Assembly: GCF_019334305.1 (NCBI RefSeq)
Contig: NZ_JAHWGH010000015.1
Location: forward strand, 62,001-126,000
From: Rossellomorea orangium
GTDB lineage: Bacteria; Bacillota; Bacilli; Bacillales; Bacillaceae_B
Direction of reading: 5' to 3'
DNA: 64,000 nt
Shown: piece by piece, positions 26,072 to 34,681 of the stretch
Position numbering within the stretch: the stretch's first letter is position 1
How the letters are laid out: every line of letters starts with the position of its first letter
Program-made: the position numbers and the translations under genes
The notes under the pieces: model-generated
Databases searched by the model: none
Told to the model about the DNA's origin: nothing
What the model saw: only the letters and a program-made list of their open reading frames with translations

Positions 26072-26095
26072 AACTCCATCTCCTTTTTGATTGAA

Positions 26096-26869
26096 TTATT
26101 TTCCGTGAAAGGCTGGCTTTCTTTTTTCCAAAAAGGCTGTCACACCTTCGAGATGATCCTGTGTCTTGCCAGCGATCCGCTGGGCACAGGCTTCTTTTTC
26201 TAAGTATTCGTTGAAGGATAGATCTCCACTGCCCTTCAATAACCGCTTCATCAAACCGATTGCCTTCGTTGGCATGGAGGCGATCCTTTCGGCAAAGGCA
26301 GCTGTCTCTTCCTGCCATTCATCAACTGTGATGATTTTCGTGACAAGGCCCAGCCTTTCTGCCTCATCCGCTTTGATTTTCTCTCCAAATACGGCCAACT
26401 CCAATGCCTTCGCGTATCCAACAATTTGAGATAAGTAATACAGATTCCCTGAATCAGGGACTAATCCGACATGTACAAATGCCTGCACAAAACTTGCTTT
26501 CTCTGACACGAGCCTGAAATCACAAGCCAGTGCCAGGCTGAATCCAGCTCCTGCCGCCACACCATTGACCGCGGCAATCACCGGCTTCTCGCATTGCTCA
26601 ATTTCCTTCACCATCGGTCCGTAGTTATTCCGGAGTACTTCACCGTGATCCATACTTTCATCCACTTCACTCAGATCCTGCCCCGAACAAAAGGCCCTGC
26701 CTTCCCCTGTGATGACGATCGCCCTCACTTCTTCATTTCGCGAAGACTCTTTGACCGCCTTTTGAATTTCCAGATTCAGTTGACGGATAAATGCGTTCAA
26801 CTTATCCGGTCGGTTCAAGGTGATCCAGGCTACGTTATTTTCCACTTCATACTTAATCGTTTCGAACAT
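26096..26869 (-). CDS. paaG: 1,2-Epoxyphenylacetyl-CoA isomerase
   Basis: Crotonase-fold protein of 257 residues. The motif GLVPDSG with Asp139 is the PaaG signature and replaces the second glutamate of hydratases; CSGQDL forms part of the oxyanion region and GVAAGAGFSLALACDF the CoA loop. It converts ring-epoxidised phenylacetyl-CoA to oxepin-CoA. Where E. coli PaaG has Gly-Gly after the Asp-Ser, this one has DSGNLYYL. It lies 24 bp before the aldehyde dehydrogenase gene and 12 bp after paaF. Confidence 0.88.
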   Translation of the reverse strand: MFETIKYEVENNVAWITLNRPDKLNAFIRQLNLEIQKAVKESSRNEEVRAIVITGEGRAFCSGQDLSEVDESMDHGEVLRNNYGPMVKEIEQCEKPVIAAVNGVAAGAGFSLALACDFRLVSEKASFVQAFVHVGLVPDSGNLYYLSQIVGYAKALELAVFGEKIKADEAERLGLVTKIITVDEWQEETAAFAERIASMPTKAIGLMKRLLKGSGDLSFNEYLEKEACAQRIAGKTQDHLEGVTAFLEKRKPAFHGK

Positions 26870-26881
26870 GCTGCAGCCTCC

Positions 26882-27661
26882 TTATTTTCCTTTGAAATCA
26901 GGTTTGCGTTTTTCCACGAAAGCCTTCATGCCTTCTTTCTGATCTTCAGAGGCAAAAAGAAGATAAAAATTCTTACGCTCATACTGCATTCCTTCATAGA
27001 TTGAGGAATCAACGGCTTTATGAACGGACTCCTTGATCAGGCGAAGGGAAAGCGGTGGCTTTGCAGCTAATTTCCTCGCAAATTTCTCGGTTTCTTCCAT
27101 TAATAATTCTTTCGGGATCGTTCTGTTGATGACTCCCCACTGGAGTGCTTGAGTCGCTGTGAACATGTCTCCTGACAACAGCCATTCCATGGCACGGGAC
27201 TTTCCAATCAGCTTCGTCAGTCTCTGGGTTCCACCTGCGCCCGGCATGACGCCGAGATTCACTTCAGGAAACCCGAAACCCGCATCCTCAGCGGCAAAGA
27301 GAAGATCGCAGCAAAGGGCAAGCTCGAATCCTCCGCCCAAGGCAAATCCTTGAACCGCTCCGATGATCGGTTTCTTGATCCAGGCAAGGCGGTCCCATTC
27401 GGTGAATTGATTCAGTAGCTCCAGATCGATTGCGCCGTCCTCTGCCATTTCATCAATATCTGCCCCTGCAGCAAACGCTCTTCCTTTACCCGATAACACC
27501 ATCACTTTTACACGTTCGTTCCGGTCAAATGCCTCGAAAGCATGGACGATCTCAGATACCATGGGACGATTGATGGCGTTCAGGACTTTCGGTCTGTTCA
27601 ATTCAATGAAGCCAAGTCCGTCCCTCTCGCTCACCACGATATATTCATACTCTTTACTCAT
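26882..27661 (-). CDS. paaF: 2,3-Dehydroadipyl-CoA hydratase (enoyl-CoA hydratase)
   Basis: Crotonase of 259 residues with both hydratase glutamates: Glu113 in GGGFELALCCD and Glu133 in FPEVNLGVMPGAGGTQRL. AAGADIDEMAE gives the oxyanion loop. In the Paa pathway it hydrates 2,3-dehydroadipyl-CoA. It overlaps the EthD-like gene by 8 bp. Confidence 0.88.
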   Translation of the reverse strand: MSKEYEYIVVSERDGLGFIELNRPKVLNAINRPMVSEIVHAFEAFDRNERVKVMVLSGKGRAFAAGADIDEMAEDGAIDLELLNQFTEWDRLAWIKKPIIGAVQGFALGGGFELALCCDLLFAAEDAGFGFPEVNLGVMPGAGGTQRLTKLIGKSRAMEWLLSGDMFTATQALQWGVINRTIPKELLMEETEKFARKLAAKPPLSLRLIKESVHKAVDSSIYEGMQYERKNFYLLFASEDQKEGMKAFVEKRKPDFKGK

Positions 27662-27962
27662 TCACTTCTTCGCCGATCATTAGGGTGACGAGATCTGCGG
27701 CGAAGCCCATAAGGTCCTTCCCGGAAGCTTTTCCTTCATCGGATTTCATGGCTGCCTTCAGTGCTTCATGGCTTTCGTAGTACATTTCACACATTAAGTA
27801 ATATTTGCCCTCCCCGCCCATAGGTGAACCGACGATGCGAGTAACATCCATCTTTTTAAGTCCAGGGATCTTCGCCGTGATTGGACCGTGGGTGTTAAAG
27901 TAGTGCTCATCGAATTTTTCTTTGTTTTCAGGGTGCTTGTATAATGCAATCAGTTTTACCAT
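27654..27962 (-). CDS. EthD family protein
   Basis: A 102-residue dimeric ferredoxin-like alpha/beta-barrel (EthD) protein: VKLIALYKHPENKEKFDEHYFNTHGPI is the family N-terminus with the conserved His-Gly-Pro. EthD-type genes are often found in Gram-positive paa operons next to paaF; their role is not established, with roles in degradation of, or protection from, reactive intermediates proposed. It lies 40 bp after paaD and overlaps paaF. Confidence 0.82.
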   Translation of the reverse strand: MVKLIALYKHPENKEKFDEHYFNTHGPITAKIPGLKKMDVTRIVGSPMGGEGKYYLMCEMYYESHEALKAAMKSDEGKASGKDLMGFAADLVTLMIGEEVNE

Positions 27963-28002
27963 AATGGAATCTCTCCTTTAATTTTCAATAGTTTAATAGG
28001 TT

Positions 28003-28482
28003 TTACATCATCGTGGATATTGGTTTCATGGCTTCGAATGGGTTCCGACACTCTTTGCAGTAGAGGATGCTTCTGCAGGCGGTCGGTCCGAACAGGTTCT
28101 CCATGGAGGTATAAGGGGAGTCACAGTACGGGCAGTGAATCTGCCAATCTTCTTCCCCTGTGAAATGTTCAGGAGGAGGCGCGATGCCAAATTCCTTCAG
28201 CCGCTCCCGTCCATTCACGGTCAGACGATCCGATGTCCATGGCGGAGAATAGACGAACTCCACCTGTACGGATTGAATGTCCAGTTCCTCCCTGCATGCC
28301 TTCACCACATTCCCTTTGATGATGTCCAGTGCAGGACACCCTACAAATGTGGGAAGCAGTTCGATGACAAGGGTATCGTCCTCAAGATGAATCCGATTGA
28401 CCATACCAAGGTCCACAATGCTGATGGAATCAATTTCAGGATCTTTCACTGTTTGAAGAACATCTAATACGGTTGCCGTCAT
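28003..28482 (-). CDS. paaD: Phenylacetyl-CoA epoxidase subunit PaaD (MIP18/DUF59 family)
   Basis: A 159-residue protein with an N-terminal DUF59/MIP18 domain (VKDPEIDSISIVDLGMV, PTFVGCPALDIIKGNV) and a C-terminal zinc-ribbon: Cys117, Cys120, Cys142, Cys145 (HCPYC ... YCKECRNPF). PaaD helps mature the epoxidase metal centre. It follows paaC by 13 bp. Confidence 0.92.
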   Translation of the reverse strand: MTATVLDVLQTVKDPEIDSISIVDLGMVNRIHLEDDTLVIELLPTFVGCPALDIIKGNVVKACREELDIQSVQVEFVYSPPWTSDRLTVNGRERLKEFGIAPPPEHFTGEEDWQIHCPYCDSPYTSMENLFGPTACRSILYCKECRNPFEAMKPISTMM

Positions 28483-28495
28483 TTCTCCTCATCCT

Positions 28496-29314
28496 TTACC
28501 AGATTGCTGCGGGATTGGTTTGATAGACTTCGCTTAATGTCGATAACGCTGCATCTAATTCAGGAGTATGCTCACCTAAACGTCCATTTCCCTTTTTCAT
28601 GCTTATGTTCGGGGGAAAGGATAGTTGAGTGGATCTAAAGACCGGCTCGAGGGCCAGTTCCCACCGTTTCGTCAAGATTTCTTCTCCTTCGATCAGAGCC
28701 ATAAGGGACATTTCTTTCCCCTCCGGACCTAAAGTGAGCACTCCTTGGAATTCATCCAGCACGCGTTCAATCGCCTTATTCATCCGCTCTCTTGCTTCTC
28801 CGCCTGAATTCAATAATTGGATGAACCAGGTTTTCCAGTGGATGAGGTGATAATATAATTCCGTGTTGATCTTGATGGCCATTTCGGCAAGTGGTTCATA
28901 GGAGGAATTCTTTAATGCGTCAATCCTCACCTTTTTCGCCACGCTGTAGAAATAATGTCTAACAACGGCGAAAGCCCAATCGTAACGGGGTTCCTCCATA
29001 TAGTTTCCTGGTCCGTTCACTTCTTCTAGCAGGATCGCATTTCTTCTTTCACCTGCTTTACGGCCATGTGCGAGATGGTCTTGATCTCCTTCTCCCAACT
29101 CTTCAAGGAGCTGATAAAACATCGTCGCATGGCCCATCGTGTCTTGGTTGATAGACGAAAACGCAACATCCTCCTCGATATGGGGAGCGAGGCCCAGCCA
29201 TTCAGAACCTCGGTAAGCGAGGATGAAATCGTCATCCGCCAGTTGATATAGGAGGCTCAAAAGGGCTTCCTTATAATCTGCATTCGGGATGTCATTCGGA
29301 CTCTTCACATTCAT
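28496..29314 (-). CDS. paaC: Phenylacetyl-CoA epoxidase structural subunit PaaC
   Basis: About 272 residues, ferritin-like helical subunit that pairs with PaaA. Seen: LLYQLADDDFILAYRGSEWLGLAPHIEEDVAFSSI and NQDTMGHA, typical of PaaC, with remnants of the diiron site. The ATG at 29314 overlaps the paaB stop as ATGA; the frame extends further upstream (to 29338) but inside paaB. Together PaaABC form the oxygenase that epoxidises phenylacetyl-CoA. Confidence 0.93.
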   Translation of the reverse strand: MNVKSPNDIPNADYKEALLSLLYQLADDDFILAYRGSEWLGLAPHIEEDVAFSSINQDTMGHATMFYQLLEELGEGDQDHLAHGRKAGERRNAILLEEVNGPGNYMEEPRYDWAFAVVRHYFYSVAKKVRIDALKNSSYEPLAEMAIKINTELYYHLIHWKTWFIQLLNSGGEARERMNKAIERVLDEFQGVLTLGPEGKEMSLMALIEGEEILTKRWELALEPVFRSTQLSFPPNISMKKGNGRLGEHTPELDAALSTLSEVYQTNPAAIW

Positions 29315-29667
29315 TTCTTCTTCACCAACTCTCCCCATGACATGATTTCCTTCTCATCAAGCATTTCCTGTTCGTACTGTCTCCACTTCTTTTTCAAATA
29401 ACCGTAGCCCTTGGCGTTCCGGTAGTCTTTATTATCAAGTCGCGAGACACTCTCTCTTTCTCCGGGTGTCATCATCCGCACATCCGACCTCTTCACGACC
29501 CATATATCCGAAACAGGCTCCCTTCTCATGAAATTCTCCTGGGCCATGACCATGGCAAGTTCATGATTGGGCGCAAGCAGACTGAATTGATGCTGCATCT
29601 GTGCCCCGTCCGTCCTTTTACTAAACACTTCAAACTCCTGATAAAAATTCTGCCCCTTATCTGACAT
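29311..29667 (-). CDS. paaB: Phenylacetyl-CoA epoxidase subunit PaaB
   Basis: Small 118-residue subunit that bridges PaaAC dimers. Seen: YQEFEVFSKRTDGAQMQHQFSLLAPNHELAMVMAQENFMRRE and DIWVVKRSDV, conserved in PaaB. It lies 16 bp after paaA and overlaps paaC by 4 bp. Confidence 0.94.
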   Translation of the reverse strand: MSDKGQNFYQEFEVFSKRTDGAQMQHQFSLLAPNHELAMVMAQENFMRREPVSDIWVVKRSDVRMMTPGERESVSRLDNKDYRNAKGYGYLKKKWRQYEQEMLDEKEIMSWGELVKKK

Positions 29668-29683
29668 CCTGTCTCATTCCCTT

Positions 29684-30652
29684 CTAACTTACTTGGTCAC
29701 CAGGGCTTAATGCTTCCCGCACCCATGCATTGTTGTCGTAGGATAACTCCCTCAAACGAAGGCGTTCCTTCGATTTCGGTCCATTATTTCGGATGATTTC
29801 CTTAAAGCGGCTCCAGTCGGGCTGCTTATAGATCCATAAGTCTTTTTCTTCATCGAAGTACATCGTTTCATCCGGAAGGGTCAGCCCAAGCGACAGGATC
29901 CTCGGTACATATTTCGTGAAAAAGTCCTGACGCAGCTGTTCATTCGTTTTCGTCCGGATGTTGTACTTAATCGTGATGTCCTGTTTGGAAGATCCGGTTG
30001 TCTTCGCATCTCCCGGTCCAAAGAACATAAGAAGCGATTCCCACCAGCGGTCCACCGCATCCTGGACCAGCGCCTTCTGTTCAGGAGTACCTTCTGCGAG
30101 GGCCATGATGATCGCCTCACCGTGCTGGGCGTGGAACACTTCCTCCGCGCAGATCCGCTTTAGCGCACGGGCATACGGACCATAGGATGCATGGAGCATA
30201 TTCGTTTGGGTGATGATTGCTGCCCCGTCCACAAGCCAGCCGATTAATCCAGCGTCTCCCCAGGTAGGTGCTTCCATATGAAACACGTTATGAAACTTTA
30301 AATCTCCCGAAAACAAATCTCTCATGATATGCTCTCTTGTTTTCCCATAAGGCTTCATCAGATCTTCCGCCACTCGAAGCAGAAGCTGCCCGTGACCCAT
30401 CTCGTCCTGAACCTTGGCCATGATCCCAAGCTTTCGTCTGAGGGTCGGCGCTTTCGGGACCCATTCCTTCTCGGGCAGTGCCCCCATGATTTCACTGATT
30501 CCGTGCATGGAAATCAATTTGATCAGTGCATTCCGGTATTCATCCGGCATCCAGTCATCAGCTTCGATCTTTTCGTTGTTTTCGATTTTTTTCATAAAAT
30601 GAGCCATACGTTCTTCTTCCGTCAAAGGTTGATTTGATAGTACGTCACTCAT
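29684..30652 (-). CDS. paaA: Phenylacetyl-CoA epoxidase catalytic subunit PaaA
   Basis: Diiron oxygenase subunit, 322 residues. The two ExxH pairs are visible: Glu84/His87 (VQDEMGHGQ) and Glu171/His174 (AEEVFHAQHGE). Adds one oxygen atom to the ring of phenylacetyl-CoA, giving the 1,2-epoxide. First of paaABCD. The 73-bp gap to paaK carries a separate inverted repeat. No PaaE reductase gene follows PaaD, unlike in E. coli. Confidence 0.95.
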   Translation of the reverse strand: MSDVLSNQPLTEEERMAHFMKKIENNEKIEADDWMPDEYRNALIKLISMHGISEIMGALPEKEWVPKAPTLRRKLGIMAKVQDEMGHGQLLLRVAEDLMKPYGKTREHIMRDLFSGDLKFHNVFHMEAPTWGDAGLIGWLVDGAAIITQTNMLHASYGPYARALKRICAEEVFHAQHGEAIIMALAEGTPEQKALVQDAVDRWWESLLMFFGPGDAKTTGSSKQDITIKYNIRTKTNEQLRQDFFTKYVPRILSLGLTLPDETMYFDEEKDLWIYKQPDWSRFKEIIRNNGPKSKERLRLRELSYDNNAWVREALSPGDQVS

Positions 30653-30665
30653 CGTAGCCCTCCTT

Positions 30666-30707
30666 TTATCACACGGTTATCACGATGCTCGTGAATTTTG
30701 TGATAAC
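30666..30707. promoter_or_regulatory. Inverted repeat GTTATCAC-N16-GTGATAAC before paaA
   Basis: Arms at 30676-30683 and 30700-30707 are perfect; a third half-site TTATCAC lies at 30666-30672. The sequence is unlike the TATAACGTT operator, so a second regulator may act between paaK and paaA; an mRNA hairpin that sets the paaK:paaA ratio is the other option. Confidence 0.5.
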
Positions 30708-30725
30708 TATTTTTCTCAAAAAAAA

Positions 30726-32051
30726 TTATTGAAGCATGGCTTCTCCTCTAAGATCTACAATCCGGATGGCCTTTCCTTCCGATCGCGGAATTTCTCTCGG
30801 ACCCCGGATCTTCACATCCATGGAAACGTAGCAGCGATCTTTCATCAGGCTCTTCACCCTGGATTCCAACTCCTTGATTCCTTCATGCATTAAATCTTGA
30901 GACACCCCTTTGAAGCATTCATCCGTGACCTCCACCTGAAGTTCAACTGTATCAAGAGCCCCTTTTTTCTTTAGATGAACCTGATAATGCGGCGCCAACT
31001 CATGTACTTGAAGCAGAAAGTGCTCCATTTCAGATGGAAACACGTTCACACCCCTGATGATGAGCATGTCATCGACTCTTCCTTTCACCCGGGACATCTT
31101 CACGGTTGTCCGTCCACAAGAACAGGTTCCATGCTGGATCGACGCAATATCCCCGGTTCTGTAGCGGATGATCGGGAAGGCTTCCTTCGTTAAGCTCGTA
31201 AACACAAGCTCACCGACCTCCCCTTCCGGCAGAGGCTCAAGCGTATCTGGATTTATGACTTCGACAAGAAAATGGTCCTCTGCAATATGAAGGCCGTTCC
31301 TTGCCTCATGACATTCCATGGCAACACCGGGTCCGATGACCTCACTTAAGCCGTAGATGTCGCATGCTTTAATACCCATCTTCTTCTCAAGGGTCTTCCT
31401 CATTGCATCCGACCATGGCTCGGCGCCGAATATTCCATAATGAATGGACAGGGAAGCGGGATCCTTTCCTTGTGCCTCCATGGATTCGGCTAAATTCAGA
31501 ACGTAAGACGGTGTCCCGCATATGACTGTCGGTTGAAAATCTTCCAACAATGTAATCTGTCTTGACATATTCCCCCCTGACACCGGTACCGTGATCATCC
31601 CGAGCTTCTCACTTCCATAATGCAGGCCCAGTCCACCGGTAAAAAGTCCATATCCATATGCATTATGCAGAACATCCCCCGGTTTACCGCCAGCCATTGC
31701 GATGGCGCGGGCGACGATTCCGCCCCACATATCAATATCATTCTGGGTATAGCCTACGACTGTAGGCTTTCCGCTCGTACCGCTAGAAGCATGTACCCTT
31801 ACCATTTCCTCACGCTTTACCGCAAACAGTCCGAACGGATAATGATCACGAAGGTCTTTCTTTATTGTAAGCGGTAACATTTTTAAGTCTGACAAAGACT
31901 TTATATCCTCGGGCTTGATACCCCTTCTCTCAAATTGCTCCCGGTAAAAAGGAACCCGTTCATACACGACTGAAGCAACTTGTTGAAGTCTCTCTAGTTG
32001 AAGGCGTTCCATTTGCGATCGACTTGCCGTTTCTATCTCATGCAAAATCAA
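30726..32051 (-). CDS. paaK: Phenylacetate-CoA ligase
   Basis: Adenylate-forming ligase of 441 residues that activates phenylacetate to phenylacetyl-CoA. Seen: phosphate loop SSGTSGKP (89-96), GAEPWSDAMR, DIYGLSEVIGPG, and RTGDIASI, followed by the small C-terminal domain with RGVNVFPSEMEHFLL. The start at 32051 lies 39-57 bp downstream of operator site 5. First gene of the paaK-paaABCD-paaFG-paaHJ block; no terminator is seen within the block. Confidence 0.95.
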   Translation of the reverse strand: MILHEIETASRSQMERLQLERLQQVASVVYERVPFYREQFERRGIKPEDIKSLSDLKMLPLTIKKDLRDHYPFGLFAVKREEMVRVHASSGTSGKPTVVGYTQNDIDMWGGIVARAIAMAGGKPGDVLHNAYGYGLFTGGLGLHYGSEKLGMITVPVSGGNMSRQITLLEDFQPTVICGTPSYVLNLAESMEAQGKDPASLSIHYGIFGAEPWSDAMRKTLEKKMGIKACDIYGLSEVIGPGVAMECHEARNGLHIAEDHFLVEVINPDTLEPLPEGEVGELVFTSLTKEAFPIIRYRTGDIASIQHGTCSCGRTTVKMSRVKGRVDDMLIIRGVNVFPSEMEHFLLQVHELAPHYQVHLKKKGALDTVELQVEVTDECFKGVSQDLMHEGIKELESRVKSLMKDRCYVSMDVKIRGPREIPRSEGKAIRIVDLRGEAMLQ

Positions 32052-32089
32052 TGTATTTGCCTCCCTGTCATGATATAAAAATATATTTA

Positions 32090-32108
32090 TATAACGTTAT
32101 TTATTCGT
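32090..32108. promoter_or_regulatory. Operator site 5 of the putative Paa regulon (paaK promoter)
   Basis: Plus strand TATAACGTTATTTATTCGT, 39-57 bp before the paaK start, the same distance as site 1 from the thioesterase start. The AACGTTATA core (minus strand) is kept in full. Confidence 0.75.
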
Positions 32109-32322
32109 TTATAAAAATATGTGTTATATTTAACTACTCAAAAGATAACGTGAATGCTGAAAATTGTCAATATATTTTCAGAAAATTTAATAATTGAAGA
32201 AGAGGGAGATTGGCTTGGGTATTTATTTGGGGGAACTGCTGATATCGAGAATTCGCTGATATATTTTAATTTTCGATGATAAAATTGAAATCCACCCCAA
32301 TCGAAACCCATGAGGCAATAAC

Positions 32323-32360
32323 AAAAAGCCTGCTTCGAAATCATCCAAAGCAGGCTTTTT
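32323..32360 (-). terminator. Terminator of the marR-efflux operon
   Basis: AAAAAGCCTGCTT / AAGCAGGCTTTTT, 13-bp perfect stem, 12-nt loop, functional on the minus strand and probably on both. Confidence 0.9.
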
Positions 32361-32364
32361 CATA

Positions 32365-33963
32365 TTATTCAGTAGCTGGTTTAAGGACCGTTTCTTCCCT
32401 TTCCGCTTCTTCCTGTAACTCTTTATCACGCTTAATTTTTCCATTTCCAACCGACAATGCCACTCCAACACCGATGGCAATGAAGATCAATCCGGTCAGG
32501 AAGACGGTTGTGAACGCATCGGACCATGCCATTTCAATCGAAGAAATAACAATGCTTCCGATTTCTTTCGGCACTTCCAACAAGCCTGGTGTCACGAGCA
32601 GTCCGAACAAGGCGTCCGTTTTTTCGCTTAGTCCGCTCAGAATTTGACCTGCAGCAGGATTTTTCGCCTGTTCTGCCACATCCTTCATATTTTCCTGAAG
32701 AGATTGATTCATGACAGCATTCAGAACGGTGATCCCGATCGTTCCCCCGATGGAACGGAAGAAGGTTGCAGATGAAGTGACCGCCCCGAGTCGGGATTTA
32801 GGGAACTCGTTCTGAACCGCGATCATAAGTGTCGGCATGACAAGACCCATTCCGAATCCCATGACAATCATATACATATACGCCGTATATTCTTTGGAAG
32901 CAGGACCCATCGTACTCATTAAGAAGAATCCGACTACTGTGATCAGCATACCGGCCGTCAGCACGGTACGGTATTTTAGCCTTAATAATAATCTACCTCC
33001 GATGATACTGGCCACAATTAGTGAGATCATCATTGGCGTCATGGTAGACCCCGCTTGAGTCGGTGTCACACCGAGAATACCCTGCATGAACATCGGCACG
33101 AACATGATCGCTCCGAACATTCCTAACCCGAGAAGGAAACCTAAGGCATTCGTTGTGGCAAATACCCGATTTTTAAACAGGCTTAAATCAAGGATCGGTT
33201 CTTTCGCTTTCTTTTCAATGAAACCAAAGACTAAAAGTAATACGATGGATCCTCCGAATAGCAGGAAGCTCGTTCCTGAAACCCACTCAAATTTATCCCC
33301 GCCGAAGTTCAGTCCAATCAATAAGAGGACAAGTGCAGGAATCAAGGTAATAATTCCGAGGTAGTCAATGCTTACCTTATCCGTCGGGCGACCGACATTC
33401 TCATATTTCAGGCCGACGAATAATAGTAGGGCTGATAATAAGCCAAATGGTACGTTAATCAAGAAAATCCAGTGCCAGCTGATCGTATCGACGATGAAGC
33501 CTCCGATGAATGGACCGATGACAGAGCTCAGTCCGAATAGAGCCCCGAATACTCCCTGCCATTTCGCACGTTGTTCAGCCGTGAAGATATCTCCGATGAT
33601 CGTCTGGGATAATGGCATGATCATCCCTCCACCAATTCCTTGAAGACCACGGTATAACACAAGTTGCTCCATGGAAGTGGCCGTGGCGCATAAGCCTGAC
33701 CCGATGATAAAGATGATGACCCCGATTAAATATAATAATCTTCGTCCGTATAAATCCGATAATTTTCCAACGATCGGTGTGACTGTAGTGGATGTGATTA
33801 AGTAAGCCGTGGTTACCCACGCAAAGATGGAAAAGCCGTTCAGTTCGGCGATGATCGTCGGCATCGCCGTCCCGACTACCGTTTGTTCAAGGGCACTGAA
33901 GAACATTCCGATGATCAAACCGGTCAGGACTAAACGCCTGTTGATTCCTGGTTGTACTGACAT
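32365..33963 (-). CDS. DHA2 family (14-TM) MFS drug efflux transporter
   Basis: A 532-residue membrane protein with about 14 hydrophobic segments. Seen: motif C-like MFFSALEQTVVGTAMPTIIAEL in TM1, motif A GKLSDLYGRRLLYL, and RGLQGIGGGMIMPLSQTIIGDIF, all typical of the EmrB/QacA (DHA2) group, which exports drugs or organic compounds by proton antiport. It is directly downstream (13 bp) of a MarR gene with a strong operator, so it is probably induced by its substrate. Being next to paaK it could export aromatic acids, but this is only proximity. Confidence 0.9.
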   Translation of the reverse strand: MSVQPGINRRLVLTGLIIGMFFSALEQTVVGTAMPTIIAELNGFSIFAWVTTAYLITSTTVTPIVGKLSDLYGRRLLYLIGVIIFIIGSGLCATATSMEQLVLYRGLQGIGGGMIMPLSQTIIGDIFTAEQRAKWQGVFGALFGLSSVIGPFIGGFIVDTISWHWIFLINVPFGLLSALLLFVGLKYENVGRPTDKVSIDYLGIITLIPALVLLLIGLNFGGDKFEWVSGTSFLLFGGSIVLLLVFGFIEKKAKEPILDLSLFKNRVFATTNALGFLLGLGMFGAIMFVPMFMQGILGVTPTQAGSTMTPMMISLIVASIIGGRLLLRLKYRTVLTAGMLITVVGFFLMSTMGPASKEYTAYMYMIVMGFGMGLVMPTLMIAVQNEFPKSRLGAVTSSATFFRSIGGTIGITVLNAVMNQSLQENMKDVAEQAKNPAAGQILSGLSEKTDALFGLLVTPGLLEVPKEIGSIVISSIEMAWSDAFTTVFLTGLIFIAIGVGVALSVGNGKIKRDKELQEEAEREETVLKPATE

Positions 33964-33976
33964 ATGTGTTCTCTCC

Positions 33977-34459
33977 TTATTCTTCTGTATTGTTCTCGAT
34001 TACTGTGGCCAGCTTTTCGTAAATCGTGACAAGCTGATCGATATCCTCTTCATCGAGATAAGCAAGGTAACGGGAGAATATCTCTCTTCTCTTCCTTTTC
34101 GCTTTCTCGAAAATCTCTCGACCGAGTGAAGTGAGCTGCAGCTTTACAATCCTGCGGTCCCTTTCATCCCTTTGTCTCAGGACCAAATCATTCTTCAGCA
34201 GTCGATCGATCATGACGGTGATTGCACTTGGCTTTACATCTAACTTCTCAGCCAGTTCCGTCGATTTCATATCTTCTGAAGTCGACAAGAGATAAAGGAT
34301 GAAAAACTGAGGACCTGTTAATTTCATATCTTTCAATGCAAGTGACATTTCCTGCTGAATATGACGATTCGCTAAGTGAAATGCTGTAAACAAACGATCT
34401 ATATAAGATTGCTGGATTTGTTCCGGGTCCAAGTTCACCCTCCATTTCTGTTCATTCAT
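33977..34459 (-). CDS. MarR family transcriptional regulator
   Basis: Winged-helix regulator of 160 residues: FFILYLLSTSEDMKSTELAEKLDVKPSAITVMIDRLLKNDLVLRQRDERDRRIVKLQLTSLG contains the recognition helix and the DxRxxxxxLT wing of MarR. The start at 34459 overlaps the edge of a perfect palindrome. It probably represses itself and the downstream efflux pump until a phenolic or drug ligand binds. Confidence 0.9.
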   Translation of the reverse strand: MNEQKWRVNLDPEQIQQSYIDRLFTAFHLANRHIQQEMSLALKDMKLTGPQFFILYLLSTSEDMKSTELAEKLDVKPSAITVMIDRLLKNDLVLRQRDERDRRIVKLQLTSLGREIFEKAKRKRREIFSRYLAYLDEEDIDQLVTIYEKLATVIENNTEE

Positions 34460-34486
34460 TTAATATTTAACCTGTTTAAATATTAA
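34460..34486. promoter_or_regulatory. MarR operator, perfect palindrome
   Basis: TTAATATTTAA-CCTGT-TTAAATATTAA: 11-bp perfect arms around a 5-bp centre. The right arm contains the -10 box (TAATAT at 34480-34485, minus strand), and the left arm touches the marR start codon. Confidence 0.8.
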
Positions 34487-34508
34487 TCACCTTAGGTAAA
34501 AAAGTCAA
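34480..34508 (-). promoter_or_regulatory. SigA-type promoter of marR-efflux operon
   Basis: Minus strand TTGACT (34503-34508), 17-bp spacer, TAATAT (34480-34485). The transcript would be nearly leaderless. Confidence 0.75.
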
Positions 34509-34601
34509 CCAATTTTTCTCCCCTATTTTCGGCAGCGAAAATGTCAGAAAACATGCATTATAAAAACTTTTATACGTAAATGCTTTCATAAGAATTTATC
34601 A

Positions 34602-34630
34602 TTTACAGGGGGTTATACACTCTTTATAAT
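34602..34630 (+). promoter_or_regulatory. SigA-type promoter of the yitT-like gene
   Basis: TTTACA (34602-34607), 17-bp spacer, TATAAT (34625-34630), 52 bp before the start codon. Confidence 0.7.
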
Positions 34631-34681
34631 CGGGTTGATTGTTTTTCAAACTACCGTTACTCAAAAGGAGCGTGCTCCATA

